DNA of 64,000 nt, taken from contig JALBYF010000016.1 in the NCBI GenBank assembly GCA_023212725.1, forward strand, positions 124,001-188,000, in the 5' to 3' direction. How positions within the stretch are numbered: position 1 is the first letter of the stretch; each line of letters starts with the position of its first letter. The stretch is from Tranzscheliella williamsii. Taxonomy: Eukaryota; Basidiomycota; Ustilaginomycetes; Ustilaginales; Ustilaginaceae. The translations under genes and the position numbers were made by a program. This document shows positions 55,722 through 64,000 of the stretch, one piece after another. The notes under the pieces are model-generated. The model was not told the origin of the DNA, did no database searches, and saw only the letters and a program-made list of their open reading frames with translations.

Positions 55722-56822
55722 ATGGCGCCAACTGACACGGCCAACATGGATGCACTCGAGAAGAGCCTTTGTGACTTTTCTGGTTCAAGCCGTCTGGACC
55801 AGCGGTTTCGGTCTTTGTTCACGCTCAAGGGGCTAGCGTCGACTTCTGATGCGCACATGGCTAAGGCGATTGCCATCATCTCGGCCGCGTTCGCCGACGA
55901 CTCTGCGCTACTCAAGCACGAGCTTGCCTACGTCCTTGGGCAATTGGAGGATGTCCGCGCGCTGCCCACCCTGCAGAAGGTGTTGGCTGATCTGAGCGAG
56001 GATGCCATGGTGCGCCACGAAGCGGCGGAGGCGATGGGTGCCATTTCCGACCCCGCTGTCTTGCCGCTGCTGCGGCAGTTCCAGTCCGATCCGGATGTGA
56101 GCGTCCGCGAGACGTGTGAGCTAGCCATTTCCAAGATCACCTTTGACAACTCGGAGGAAGGCAAAGCGCTTCGGGCGTCCAATGCCGCGGCGAAACGGGC
56201 GCAAGAGGAGAGCGGTTCGGGCGGTGTTGAATCTGCCTTCAAGCCTATCGATCCGGCGCCGGCGATGACTGCTGCTGGGAGCAAGGCGGCGGCTAAGGCG
56301 GAGGCGGAGGGTGCGCTGTATGATGCAGCGCATGTGCCAGTATTTCGGGAGGCTCTACTGGACCGGGGTCTGTCGCTGTTCGAGCGGTATCGCGCCATGT
56401 TTGCGCTGCGCAATGTCGCGCATGGCGGCGGTGCGGGCGCGGTCGATGCGGTGCTGGCGCTCGCGCAGGGCCTCGAGGACACCAGCGCGCTCTTCCGCCA
56501 CGAGATCTGCTTCGTCTTTGGCGAACTCTGCCACCCCGCCTCGATCCCCAGCATGCTCGCCGTGCTCAACAACACCCACGAACACGAAATGGTCCGCCAC
56601 GAGGCAGCCGAAGCCCTCGGCGGCATCGTCGAGGACACCGACAACCCCTCCCCCGCCCAGCAAAACGACTACTCCCTCGTCCTCGACACCCTCTCCCTCT
56701 GGGCCAACAACAAGGACGCCCCGCGCGTCGTCCGCGAAAGCTGCATCGTCGCCCTCGACGAGCTCGCCTACAACAACGACCCCACGCAGTTTCACCGTCT
56801 AGAGCCCTCCCCCGCCGCATAG
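55722..56822 (+). CDS. LIA1: Deoxyhypusine hydroxylase (HEAT-repeat, iron enzyme)
   Basis: 366 residues from the ATG at 55722; a GTG at 55641 is ignored. Two blocks of HEAT-like repeats each bring two His-Glu pairs that bind the di-iron centre: His66-Glu67 (KHELAYVLGQ), His99-Glu100 (RHEAAEAMGA), His260-Glu261 (RHEICFVFGE) and His293-Glu294 (RHEAAEALGG). All four are present. The enzyme finishes hypusine on eIF5A by hydroxylating deoxyhypusine. The linker between blocks is Ala/Glu-rich. The coding strand is G-rich around 56281-56340 and strongly C-rich at 56641-56700. Convergent with GID8. Confidence 0.96.
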   Translation: MAPTDTANMDALEKSLCDFSGSSRLDQRFRSLFTLKGLASTSDAHMAKAIAIISAAFADDSALLKHELAYVLGQLEDVRALPTLQKVLADLSEDAMVRHEAAEAMGAISDPAVLPLLRQFQSDPDVSVRETCELAISKITFDNSEEGKALRASNAAAKRAQEESGSGGVESAFKPIDPAPAMTAAGSKAAAKAEAEGALYDAAHVPVFREALLDRGLSLFERYRAMFALRNVAHGGGAGAVDAVLALAQGLEDTSALFRHEICFVFGELCHPASIPSMLAVLNNTHEHEMVRHEAAEALGGIVEDTDNPSPAQQNDYSLVLDTLSLWANNKDAPRVVRESCIVALDELAYNNDPTQFHRLEPSPAA

Positions 56823-57208
56823 TCCCCGCCTCCCTTTCTCCCCCTTTCGCGCCGCCCTGCATTCCCGCTGTCGCACCGGCCAGTTGTACCATAGTCTCGG
56901 CCCCTCTCCCCTAGCATACTGCTTCGCGCCCACCAGTTTTCGCAGCGTGGAGCCGATCCGCGTCAAATTTGCTTTGCTTGGCGATAACTAGAGTACAACA
57001 TACAGATAAGAGAGCTAGGCGACAAAGGACCGTCAAAGAGGTAAGGGGCCGGGAAAATGCTAGAACAGGTCAACGGTAGATACAGCACAAAACAAGGGTG
57101 AGAGATTTGCCTCAAAAGGTATAGGGTATGTGAGGTGTCTGCGTCTCGCAGAGTAGCGGAGGAGACAAGTTGAGATTGGCACACCGGTGCCGGCACGCCC
57201 CATCTACA
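56823..57208. other. Convergent 3' region LIA1 / GID8
   Basis: About 390 bases between two stop codons. It should contain both 3' UTRs; nothing else was recognised. Confidence 0.4.
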
Positions 57209-58539
57209 TCAGATCATCATGGCGCTCTCAGTGTTGGCGGCTTGTGTGCCACTCGAGGTCTCTGCTGGCGCAGAGCCGATCCCGAGAGGTCCTTCGAGAT
57301 CCAAGCGGGGGAAGTCCCATTTGCCGGGACCGGTGGGCCCCAAGAGATCTTCGCAGTATTTGAGCATGTTGATGAGCTGCGGCAGCTTGGGATCCCTGCC
57401 CTGGCTTTGAGAAGCCAAGATCGCTGCATTTAGCTCGCCGGCTGTCTTGAGCCTTTGGCTAGGCGCCAGGAGCTCTGCGATATGCGCCGGTGCGGCAAGG
57501 GGACCAGAGGCTGCAGGAGCGTTAGCTTTCGGTACGTCGAAAGCAAATAGAGCCATAGTTCTTTCCAACTCGGGCAGGAGATCCGGATGTTCTTCACCAC
57601 GTGGGGCGAGCTCTTCAGCCGCAAAAGAAAGCGCTTCGTTTATCAGTCCGTTTCGGATCAGCTCTATGAGCCGCTGCTGCTGGAGGTGAAAGAAGAGGAG
57701 AGGATTGTTGTCCAGAATCTACAACAGCAAAAAGCGAAAGATAAGACACAAAGTCCATCAGCAACTCGATAACACTGCCAAGACAGATCAGTGACAAGAG
57801 GTGAACGACTTTGTAACGCATCAGAGATAGAATAATATGGTGTAAAGGAGTATCCGCACATAGACTCCCACTGGAGCCCGTTGCTAAGCGTGGTGCATGA
57901 GGTTTGTCATCATATGAGGTCAAGGGCGAGAACCTCGACGGCGCGGGCGTCCCCTCTTGTCACTCTACTGGGTAATGGCATGCTTACCTCTGGGTCAAGC
58001 TCATTGACGCGACCGATGACATCTTCAATGTCTCCTCGCTGGATAGCGCCCCGGATGATCATGCGATTGAGAATGCTATCAGAATCGACGAATGGTTTGA
58101 GGCCGCTTTCCCTACTGAAACAGTCAGCGGCATCCTTGTAGCCTTCAATGACCAAATAGTCCATGACCAAACGGTTTAGGTCACTAAAGCACGACGAAGC
58201 ATTGGCAAACTTCCATGTCAGTCGGCTGTTCAACTTTGTGAAGCATGCTCAGTAGGCCAGCGGCTGCAGCACACGCATATCTAGTCTCGGCGCGGCAGGA
58301 TTGGTGGTCGTAGCTTGGGTTCAGTTGGCATAAGTAAATTAGGTTTCCTCATAAGAATAGGAGAGATTCCCACTTTGCGTTAAGTCTCATCAGATAGACA
58401 AAGCTAGATCCCCTGCGCCGAGCGCATATCCTGTTGTAGAGTTGACGACGGGACCTGTTCTGGCGACTTACTCTTTCAACACGTTGATCGAATTCAGTTG
58501 GCGCTCCCATTCGGATTTCTTCAGAACGTTCTTGGACAT
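57209..58539 (-). CDS. GID8: GID8-like subunit of the GID/CTLH ubiquitin ligase (three exons)
   Basis: Exons: 58539-58472, 58183-57988 and 57718-57209, giving 257 residues. Introns are 288 nt (GTAAGT..TTTAG) and 269 nt (GTAAGC..TGTAG), both with CTGA-type branch sites. Exon 1 gives MSKNVLKKSEWERQLNSIN. Exon 2 has the LisH motif LNRLVMDYLVIEGYKDAADC and start of CTLH (IIRGAIQRGDIEDVIGRVNE). Exon 3 continues with NPLLFFHLQQQRLIELIR and the CRA part ELERTMALFAFD. Colinearity with human GID8/TWA1 fixes the junctions. The complex ubiquitinates gluconeogenic enzymes in yeast, where Gid8 is a scaffold. The fold is complete, with only a modest Gly/Ala-rich C-terminus. Confidence 0.92.
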
Positions 58540-59666
58540 GCTGCTGTTGGTTCACTTGGGGCCGCGATGTTAGGAGTAGCTTGTACGTGGAGGTGATCTC
58601 CGTGTTGATAATACGAATGCAAACAACGGAACCGGCGGTTGGTGGGTTGGATGGTTGAGACCAGACTCTTGCAGGCTTTTTCGGAAGCCCGGAGGCGACC
58701 TCGAGGGTGGTCGGTGGTGGGAGACGAAGAGAGCCTGGCCGGCCACGCTATGTCTTTGCTCGTAGTCCTGGTCCAATTCGGAGGCAAAGGAAAATTTTCG
58801 TGGACATGCAAGCAGGAGCTGAGGAAGGAAAGGAAGAGGTGGGGACTGTGATTGGTCAAAGCTTTGGCTGCTGCGAGTTGGTTGTGCAGAAACCCGCACA
58901 AGTCACAAGCGTATCTGAGAGCGGATCCGAGTTTTGGTTCAATGTGAGATTGCAACAAAAATGCCTCTGAGAGGTGAAGGCTCGACATTCGCAGTAGTTA
59001 ATTCGATCACTGCGCAGCCGCTCATTCGCGCCCCCACACGACTCAGCCGGATGTGCGTAAAGCGTTGGAAACTTCTTTATCCTCTCTTGTTGCTCTCCTA
59101 CCATCATACCACTGTTGCTTCCGTCAATAACCGCCAAACCCGGCGTCATCAAGTAGCTGGCTGTGGGTCGTGTCAAATACACTCTTCCTCTCGCAAACCG
59201 ATCAGGCATCGTTGAAACGTGGTCTTTCCTCCCTCCTGTTGTAAACTCCAGCTTCCTCTGTATTCCCTTCTAGTCCTTGCCTCTGGTCCGCTCTTCAGTC
59301 CTTGTGCAGTGCAGCTGCAATCTTCAGACTGTAATTCTTCCTTGTTCACAGAGAGTTGATGTTGGTGAATAATAGAACATTTCAGTCGCTTTGATTGACC
59401 CTCTTATGATCGCTTGACAGAGATCACAGTAACAGCCAGCACTCGAAACGAGAGTCGCCGAGACGTAACGACAACACACCATTTCTTCAGTCCTATCTAT
59501 TTTCAGGAAAGCAATAGCTACAGTGTCTTCTTTTCTGGGACACATCGAACGAGTCAAGCCCAGCTGTACTTGTCCTTCCTGTTGAAGGCGGCTAGTATAC
59601 CTTGGTCTTCCTACCGCATCCCGATCATAGATTCATCACTTATCCATTTACAGACTGCTGATCAAA
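58540..59666. other. Divergent promoter region GID8 / MPE1
   Basis: About 1.1 kb without a convincing gene. The stretch next to MPE1 is pyrimidine-rich on the plus strand and likely leader. No tRNA or repeat was recognised. Confidence 0.45.
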
Positions 59667-61517
59667 ATGGCCTCAGCATCTGTCTATTACAAGTTCAAGT
59701 CCCAGAAGGAGCCGTCTCGCATCACCTTCGACGGTACTGGTATATCGGTATGGGACCTCAAACGAGAAATCATCCTCCGAAACAAGATGGGACGAGGCAC
59801 GGATTTCGATCTCGGTCTCTACAATGCCGACACGAATGATGAGTATAAGGACGACAACTACCTCGTCCCAAGGTCGACACAAGTTGTAGTGCGGCGTTTG
59901 CCTCCCGCCAAGCCTGGCAGAGGGACTGCCCAGAATTATGTGGCCGACGTAAACGGAGGCGCGGATTCGTCCGGTGCCAGTCGATTTGCGAGCAATGCGA
60001 ATGCTTCTGGCGTCAAACCAACCGATTCCGTCTCAACTTCGTACAGAGGTCCTATGACCATGAGATTTGATGGTAGTAGGGAACCCGGTGCCGGTCCTTC
60101 AGTTATGGGATCTGCTTCAGGCTCGCAACAGTCGGCGGCGGCTGTATCACTGGACCCAGAAGCTGCGGAAGCAGACAGGATTGCAGCCATGTTTCAGGCT
60201 ACAACGGCTCAGTGGGACGAAACGCAAGAGAAGATGTCGCACGCCACTTATCGAGATCGATCGGGCCAAGCTCGTCGTGGTGGTCCACCTAGACCTATGG
60301 CTATGCAGCGTCCACAAACCGTCCCTGACCGTCCTCCCCCCGTGGGTTATATCTGCTTCCGATGTGGCAAACCCGGCCACTGGATTCAGGATTGCCCGAC
60401 CAACGACGACAAAGAGTTCGACAATCGTCCTCGCTTTAAACGAACTACAGGTATTCCCAAATCCATGCTTAAGACCGTCGAACAGCCCACTGAGGAGGAT
60501 CAGCGGGCTGGCGTAATGCTTACCGCCGACGGCACTTATGTGGTGGCGCAAGTGGACCAGGAATCTTGGCGGAAGAATCGGATCCGGAGCAAGCCTCTGA
60601 CGCAGTCAGATGTCTTTCAATCCACCCCTTCTGACACCTCGCTTGCCTGCCCGCTCTGCTCGAGGCTCCTGCGAGATGCCGTAAGGACGCCCTGTTGCAG
60701 TACCAAGTATTGCGAAGAGTGCATCCAAACCCATCTTCTCGAGCATGAATTTACCTGTGCCGAGTGCGACAAACGGATTGCCGACCTTGAGCAGCTCACG
60801 CCAGACGAAGAGACGAGAAAGCTGGTGAGGGAGTATATCAAGGAAACCATAGAGCAAAGCGAAAAGGAGATTGAAGAAGACGCCAAAGGCGACGGGGAGC
60901 ACATCCACGGGTCGCAACCTGACGTGCAGCGTGAAACAACAGCCAAAGCGGGGTCAGCTTCGCCCCGCCAACGTACGCAAAGCCCGAGCGATTCGCGAAA
61001 TATAAAAGACGAGGAAGTTCATGAAGATGGGAAACGCTCGAACGAACTTGCGTACGGCGAAGGCGGTGGCGCGGTGGCGATGCCAAACGGAGGGCAGGGA
61101 GGTGCGAGCTTCAACCCGCAGATGGTACAGCAGATCATGGTGATGCTCCAGAATCCGCAACTACCTCCTCCCATGCGTATGCAGCTACAGATGCAGTTGC
61201 AAATGCAACAGTTTGCTTTCATGCAGCAGATGCAGGGTGGTGGCGGGATGAATGCTTCGATGATGAACGGAGGCATGGGCATGTCCACTATGGGTATGAT
61301 GCCCACTGCCGGCATGAGCTGGGGCCAGCAGCAGGCGGCTCAGGCGACAAATCCCTTCACGCATCGGGCTCCGCCCACCAATGAACACAGCGCGTATCTT
61401 AGAGTGCCGGTCAACCAGACTCGGACCCGGACCACGAACGGCAAGCGTGAACGGCCCACCGACTTTGTCGAGGTGGGTAGTCGTGGTGACGGCAGCAAGT
61501 CCACCCGCACCGACTGA
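59667..61517 (+). CDS. MPE1: MPE1/RBBP6-like cleavage and polyadenylation factor subunit
   Basis: 616 residues, start ATG at 59667. The N-terminal DWNN ubiquitin-like domain (residues 1-78) begins VYYKFKSQKEPSRITFDG. A CCHC zinc knuckle follows at Cys230, Cys233, His238 and Cys243 (CFRCGKPGHWIQDC). The RING-like domain starts at Cys328 (CPLCSRLLRDAVRTPCC, then KYCEECIQTHL and FTCAEC). This DWNN-knuckle-RING order defines MPE1 in yeast and RBBP6 in animals, part of the cleavage and polyadenylation factor that makes mRNA 3' ends. The C-terminal third is disordered, with a Met/Gln-rich stretch (MRMQLQMQLQMQQFAFMQQM) and a Met/Gly-rich run. The 3' end is not C-rich, unlike many neighbours. Convergent with LRO1. 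Confidence 0.95.
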   Translation: MASASVYYKFKSQKEPSRITFDGTGISVWDLKREIILRNKMGRGTDFDLGLYNADTNDEYKDDNYLVPRSTQVVVRRLPPAKPGRGTAQNYVADVNGGADSSGASRFASNANASGVKPTDSVSTSYRGPMTMRFDGSREPGAGPSVMGSASGSQQSAAAVSLDPEAAEADRIAAMFQATTAQWDETQEKMSHATYRDRSGQARRGGPPRPMAMQRPQTVPDRPPPVGYICFRCGKPGHWIQDCPTNDDKEFDNRPRFKRTTGIPKSMLKTVEQPTEEDQRAGVMLTADGTYVVAQVDQESWRKNRIRSKPLTQSDVFQSTPSDTSLACPLCSRLLRDAVRTPCCSTKYCEECIQTHLLEHEFTCAECDKRIADLEQLTPDEETRKLVREYIKETIEQSEKEIEEDAKGDGEHIHGSQPDVQRETTAKAGSASPRQRTQSPSDSRNIKDEEVHEDGKRSNELAYGEGGGAVAMPNGGQGGASFNPQMVQQIMVMLQNPQLPPPMRMQLQMQLQMQQFAFMQQMQGGGGMNASMMNGGMGMSTMGMMPTAGMSWGQQQAAQATNPFTHRAPPTNEHSAYLRVPVNQTRTRTTNGKRERPTDFVEVGSRGDGSKSTRTD

Positions 61518-61870
61518 GCAGCCATCCATGCAGCGGCCTCCTTGTACTCGCCACCGCATTGCACTACATCAAGCAACTAATTCTCTACACTCAGCCATGC
61601 CGTCATGCAATAAGATCTGATTGTTACAACAACGTCTGAGCCCTTCGCACAGACGCTGGTACCCTATTGTACTGCAGTCGCTCCACCGTGCCGCACCCAG
61701 TAAGACTCACACGGATGGATATATCTTAAAAAAGCATCTATTGTTCCTGAAAAATAAGGGGAAATCAACCACAAGATTTAAGCACGTCTTCGTCTACAGT
61801 CTGACAAGCGTGTAAGATGCGTTGGAGCGCGAGTTTTGGTGGGTGTGTACGTGTGGCTCGGGAAAGCGGG
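61518..61870. other. Convergent 3' region MPE1 / LRO1
   Basis: About 350 bases between stop codons, AT-richer at 61720-61790. Both 3' UTRs are expected here; nothing else was recognised. Confidence 0.4.
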
Positions 61871-64000
61871 CTAAGGGCCGGCGTCGGTGCCAAGCCATTT
61901 AGCGCGCTTTGCGTAGGCACGGATGGCCGAGAAGTACTGGTCGTCGACCTCGTGTCCGCGGCCGGCGGCAATCTTGAGGATGGCCTGGTTAACGCCCTTG
62001 GCGCCGAGGATGTCGACGTGGTCGCCGGTGGACTCGCCGCCGCGGAGGTCCATGGCCTCGGGACGGTGCTTGAGCTCGTGGGTGATGACGCTAATGTTGG
62101 CAGGATTCCACTGCGGGTATTTCCAACCTTCGGCACACATGGCGCCGAGCGAGAGCAGCGAGACCGTGCCGTCGCCCTCGCCCATCTTGCAGCCAGCGCG
62201 CACCTTGGGCAAGGCATTCTCCTTCTGCACAACGTGATCGATCCAGCTCAGCCGCGCTGTGGGAAAGTCCAGAGCCGGCGTCCGCGACACGTCAGGGCAT
62301 TCCGATCCAAAGCAGCCGGGCTCATCCATCTGCTCGCCTATCAAGCTTTCCTGGACGTACTCCCCACGCTGGTACCAATAGGAGCGCTCCGTCGGTTTAC
62401 CAACACCGTAGATACAGTAGAGCTTCATGCTCGGTGCATACGGCAACGTCGCTTCGAGCGGATTGCTCCATTTGGTGTGGTCTGCGTTATTGGCTTGCAG
62501 CTTGGCCGCGTCTCTCTCAATGCCATGGGAGTAGTTGGCTGCCAGCATCCTTTGGAAAGAGCTGGGTGCATGTTGTAGTAAGTAATTGTGAGCCGCGGTC
62601 GCTGTGAGATTCTCCTTCACTGTAGTCTGATCGAGATCATGCTGGTCCGTGCCGGGCTGCCTAAAGCTATAGATGTGACCGTGAGTGTCCTCGGCGCCGT
62701 CTTCGTCATCGGGAGCCCAGGTGTGATTGCCCCAGATATCTTCGCCACCCTTGATCAGCATGCTGGCGCCGCCGGCCCATGTGCGGAAGAGTCTGGCCCT
62801 TTCGCTCCGGCTGAAGAACTTCTCCAGCAGATAGGCGGCGGCAGGCGGAACTTCCACAGTGTCACGCATCTCTCCCGACAACATGACCGCCATGGCTTTG
62901 GGCACGCCGAGGAAGGTCCCGGCAATGGAGGTAAACGCCTCGATATGATCTTCGACCCAAGTCGGCCCTCCATTGCCGTAAAACGGTCCTTGGGCCTCGA
63001 CCCACTTCAAAAAGTAGAAAAAGACCGAGCTGCCCATCGAATGCGCCACGATCACCGTCTTCTTGCCGAACAGAGCCTTGTTCTGTTCGATTTTGAGCTT
63101 GAGCCTAGTAAAGTATTTGTCGCGCACCTCCAGATTATAGTAACTCAGACGCCAGTCGTAGCTGGCTAGCGAAAGATTGTTGGTGTCGTAGCCCAGCACA
63201 GCGAGATTCTCGATGATCTTGCTCCAGATCCAATATCCGGCGGCGAAGAAGCTAGCCGCATCTAGCCCTTCTGCTGCTCTGACTCGAATGCCCGGCGGAT
63301 CGAGACCGGTCTCGGGATCCAAGGAAAGATGCTTTACCCACATGTCCTTTTCAAAGACAATGGTCCGCATCATGGTGGTGGTTCCCCATAGCCGCTTTCT
63401 GAAGTAGCCGGCCGACTTCTCGTCAGTGGTCCAGCTTTCCAGCCCAGTGCTGACAATTCCAGGTATTAAGACGACAGGATGATCGGCCTTATACCCGTTG
63501 CTCAACAATTCCCTCCCGACACCAAAGTCTTTGTTTTTGAACCACTCGCGCGAACGGGAGAAGAGGTTGTCGCCCATGTCGACAAACTCCTTGGGCATAC
63601 CGATGTCGAGCGAGGGGAAATCAATGCCAAGCCCATCGATCTGCTCATCCAACAAGGCGCGCAACCCTTGCACGTGTTGTGCCATCTGAACGTTGCGGGA
63701 GGCGAGGACGGCGATGGCGGCTCCCAGAATGGTCCCAAAGACGAAGAATAGACGGCGATACCGCATCAGACCCTTTTTGACCGGAACATCCTCGCTATCG
63801 TGACGCAAGAAAGGGATTTCCGACAGGTCCAGTTCGTGCCATGGCGTCCCTGGTGCCGCTACGCTGTAGTTGGCATGTCCCCTCAACGATGGCCGTTTCA
63901 CTTTCTCGAGGATAATGCGTTCGGGAGGTGTAGTCGAGCCATCGGAACGGCCTCCATTCGGACTCGTGCCATGGGTCTGAGAGTGGCCATCGGAGCCACG
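61871..64000 (-). CDS. LRO1: Phospholipid:diacylglycerol acyltransferase, 5' end outside the window
   Basis: The frame is open to the right edge without an in-frame ATG near it, so the start lies outside; 709 residues are visible. After a hydrophilic part comes one membrane helix (LFFVFGTILGAAIAVLASRN). The LCAT-like lipase domain follows: HPVVLIPGIVSTGLESW, the lid region FRKRLWGTTTMMRTIVFEKD, the nucleophile elbow VIVAHSMGSSVFFYFLKW, an Asp in GDGTVSLLSLG and the His in GDHVDILG. The catalytic triad is complete. The enzyme transfers an acyl chain from a phospholipid to diacylglycerol, making triacylglycerol at the ER. An extended luminal C-terminal domain is as in yeast Lro1. Confidence 0.95.
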   Translation of the reverse strand, partial: RGSDGHSQTHGTSPNGGRSDGSTTPPERIILEKVKRPSLRGHANYSVAAPGTPWHELDLSEIPFLRHDSEDVPVKKGLMRYRRLFFVFGTILGAAIAVLASRNVQMAQHVQGLRALLDEQIDGLGIDFPSLDIGMPKEFVDMGDNLFSRSREWFKNKDFGVGRELLSNGYKADHPVVLIPGIVSTGLESWTTDEKSAGYFRKRLWGTTTMMRTIVFEKDMWVKHLSLDPETGLDPPGIRVRAAEGLDAASFFAAGYWIWSKIIENLAVLGYDTNNLSLASYDWRLSYYNLEVRDKYFTRLKLKIEQNKALFGKKTVIVAHSMGSSVFFYFLKWVEAQGPFYGNGGPTWVEDHIEAFTSIAGTFLGVPKAMAVMLSGEMRDTVEVPPAAAYLLEKFFSRSERARLFRTWAGGASMLIKGGEDIWGNHTWAPDDEDGAEDTHGHIYSFRQPGTDQHDLDQTTVKENLTATAAHNYLLQHAPSSFQRMLAANYSHGIERDAAKLQANNADHTKWSNPLEATLPYAPSMKLYCIYGVGKPTERSYWYQRGEYVQESLIGEQMDEPGCFGSECPDVSRTPALDFPTARLSWIDHVVQKENALPKVRAGCKMGEGDGTVSLLSLGAMCAEGWKYPQWNPANISVITHELKHRPEAMDLRGGESTGDHVDILGAKGVNQAILKIAAGRGHEVDDQYFSAIRAYAKRAKWLGTDAGP

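Overview
The window is nuclear DNA from a basidiomycete fungus, most likely a smut or an anamorphic relative (Ustilaginomycotina). The basis is dense single-copy eukaryotic housekeeping genes, GC-rich codons, long mostly intronless reading frames, and a few introns with fungal GT..AG ends and TACTAAC/CTGAC-type branch sites. There is also a GPI-anchored glycoprotein of the basidiomycete 'macrophage activating glycoprotein' type and large Zn2Cys6 regulators. The species cannot be fixed from the sequence alone. No transposon, CRISPR array, rRNA, or tRNA gene was recognised.

Layout, left to right: 3' part of SIP5 (+, runs off the left edge); PEX12 (+) meeting UBP14 (-) tail to tail; a receptor-like 7-TM protein (-); a Zn2Cys6 regulator with a stretched zinc cluster (+) meeting TRM5 (-); GPI12/PIG-L (-); an unknown Ser/Pro-rich protein (+) meeting TRP2 (-, two exons); SF3A1/PRP21 (+); a small possible membrane protein (+); APN1 (-, two exons); a GPI-anchored glycoprotein (+) meeting IPI3 (-); ASN1 (+) meeting a DUF1776 protein (-); DBP2 (-, three exons with a 1.47-kb intron and a 21-nt micro-exon); BIO2 (+) meeting a regulator with two zinc clusters (-); a 3.6-kb gene-free stretch; an F-box protein (-); MRT4 (-); LIA1 (+) meeting GID8 (-, three exons); MPE1 (+) meeting LRO1 (-, runs off the right edge).

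The genes form no pathway cluster. They are core functions: ribosome biogenesis and translation (IPI3, MRT4, DBP2, TRM5, LIA1), mRNA processing (SF3A1, MPE1), ubiquitin biology (PEX12, UBP14, GID8, the F-box protein), amino-acid and vitamin synthesis (TRP2, ASN1, BIO2), GPI anchors and lipids (GPI12, LRO1), and DNA repair (APN1). Most neighbours are convergent or divergent, so 3' ends lie very close (35 bp for PEX12/UBP14) and promoters are shared (MRT4/LIA1).

The strongest unexplained signal is compositional. In about a dozen genes the coding strand is G-rich in its later part and then flips to strongly C-rich over the last few hundred bases before the stop. The strongest gene-architecture signal is the DBP2 intron, which resembles the autoregulatory long intron of yeast DBP2. 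Exon junctions were inferred by reading splice signals and protein continuity; no transcript data were available.
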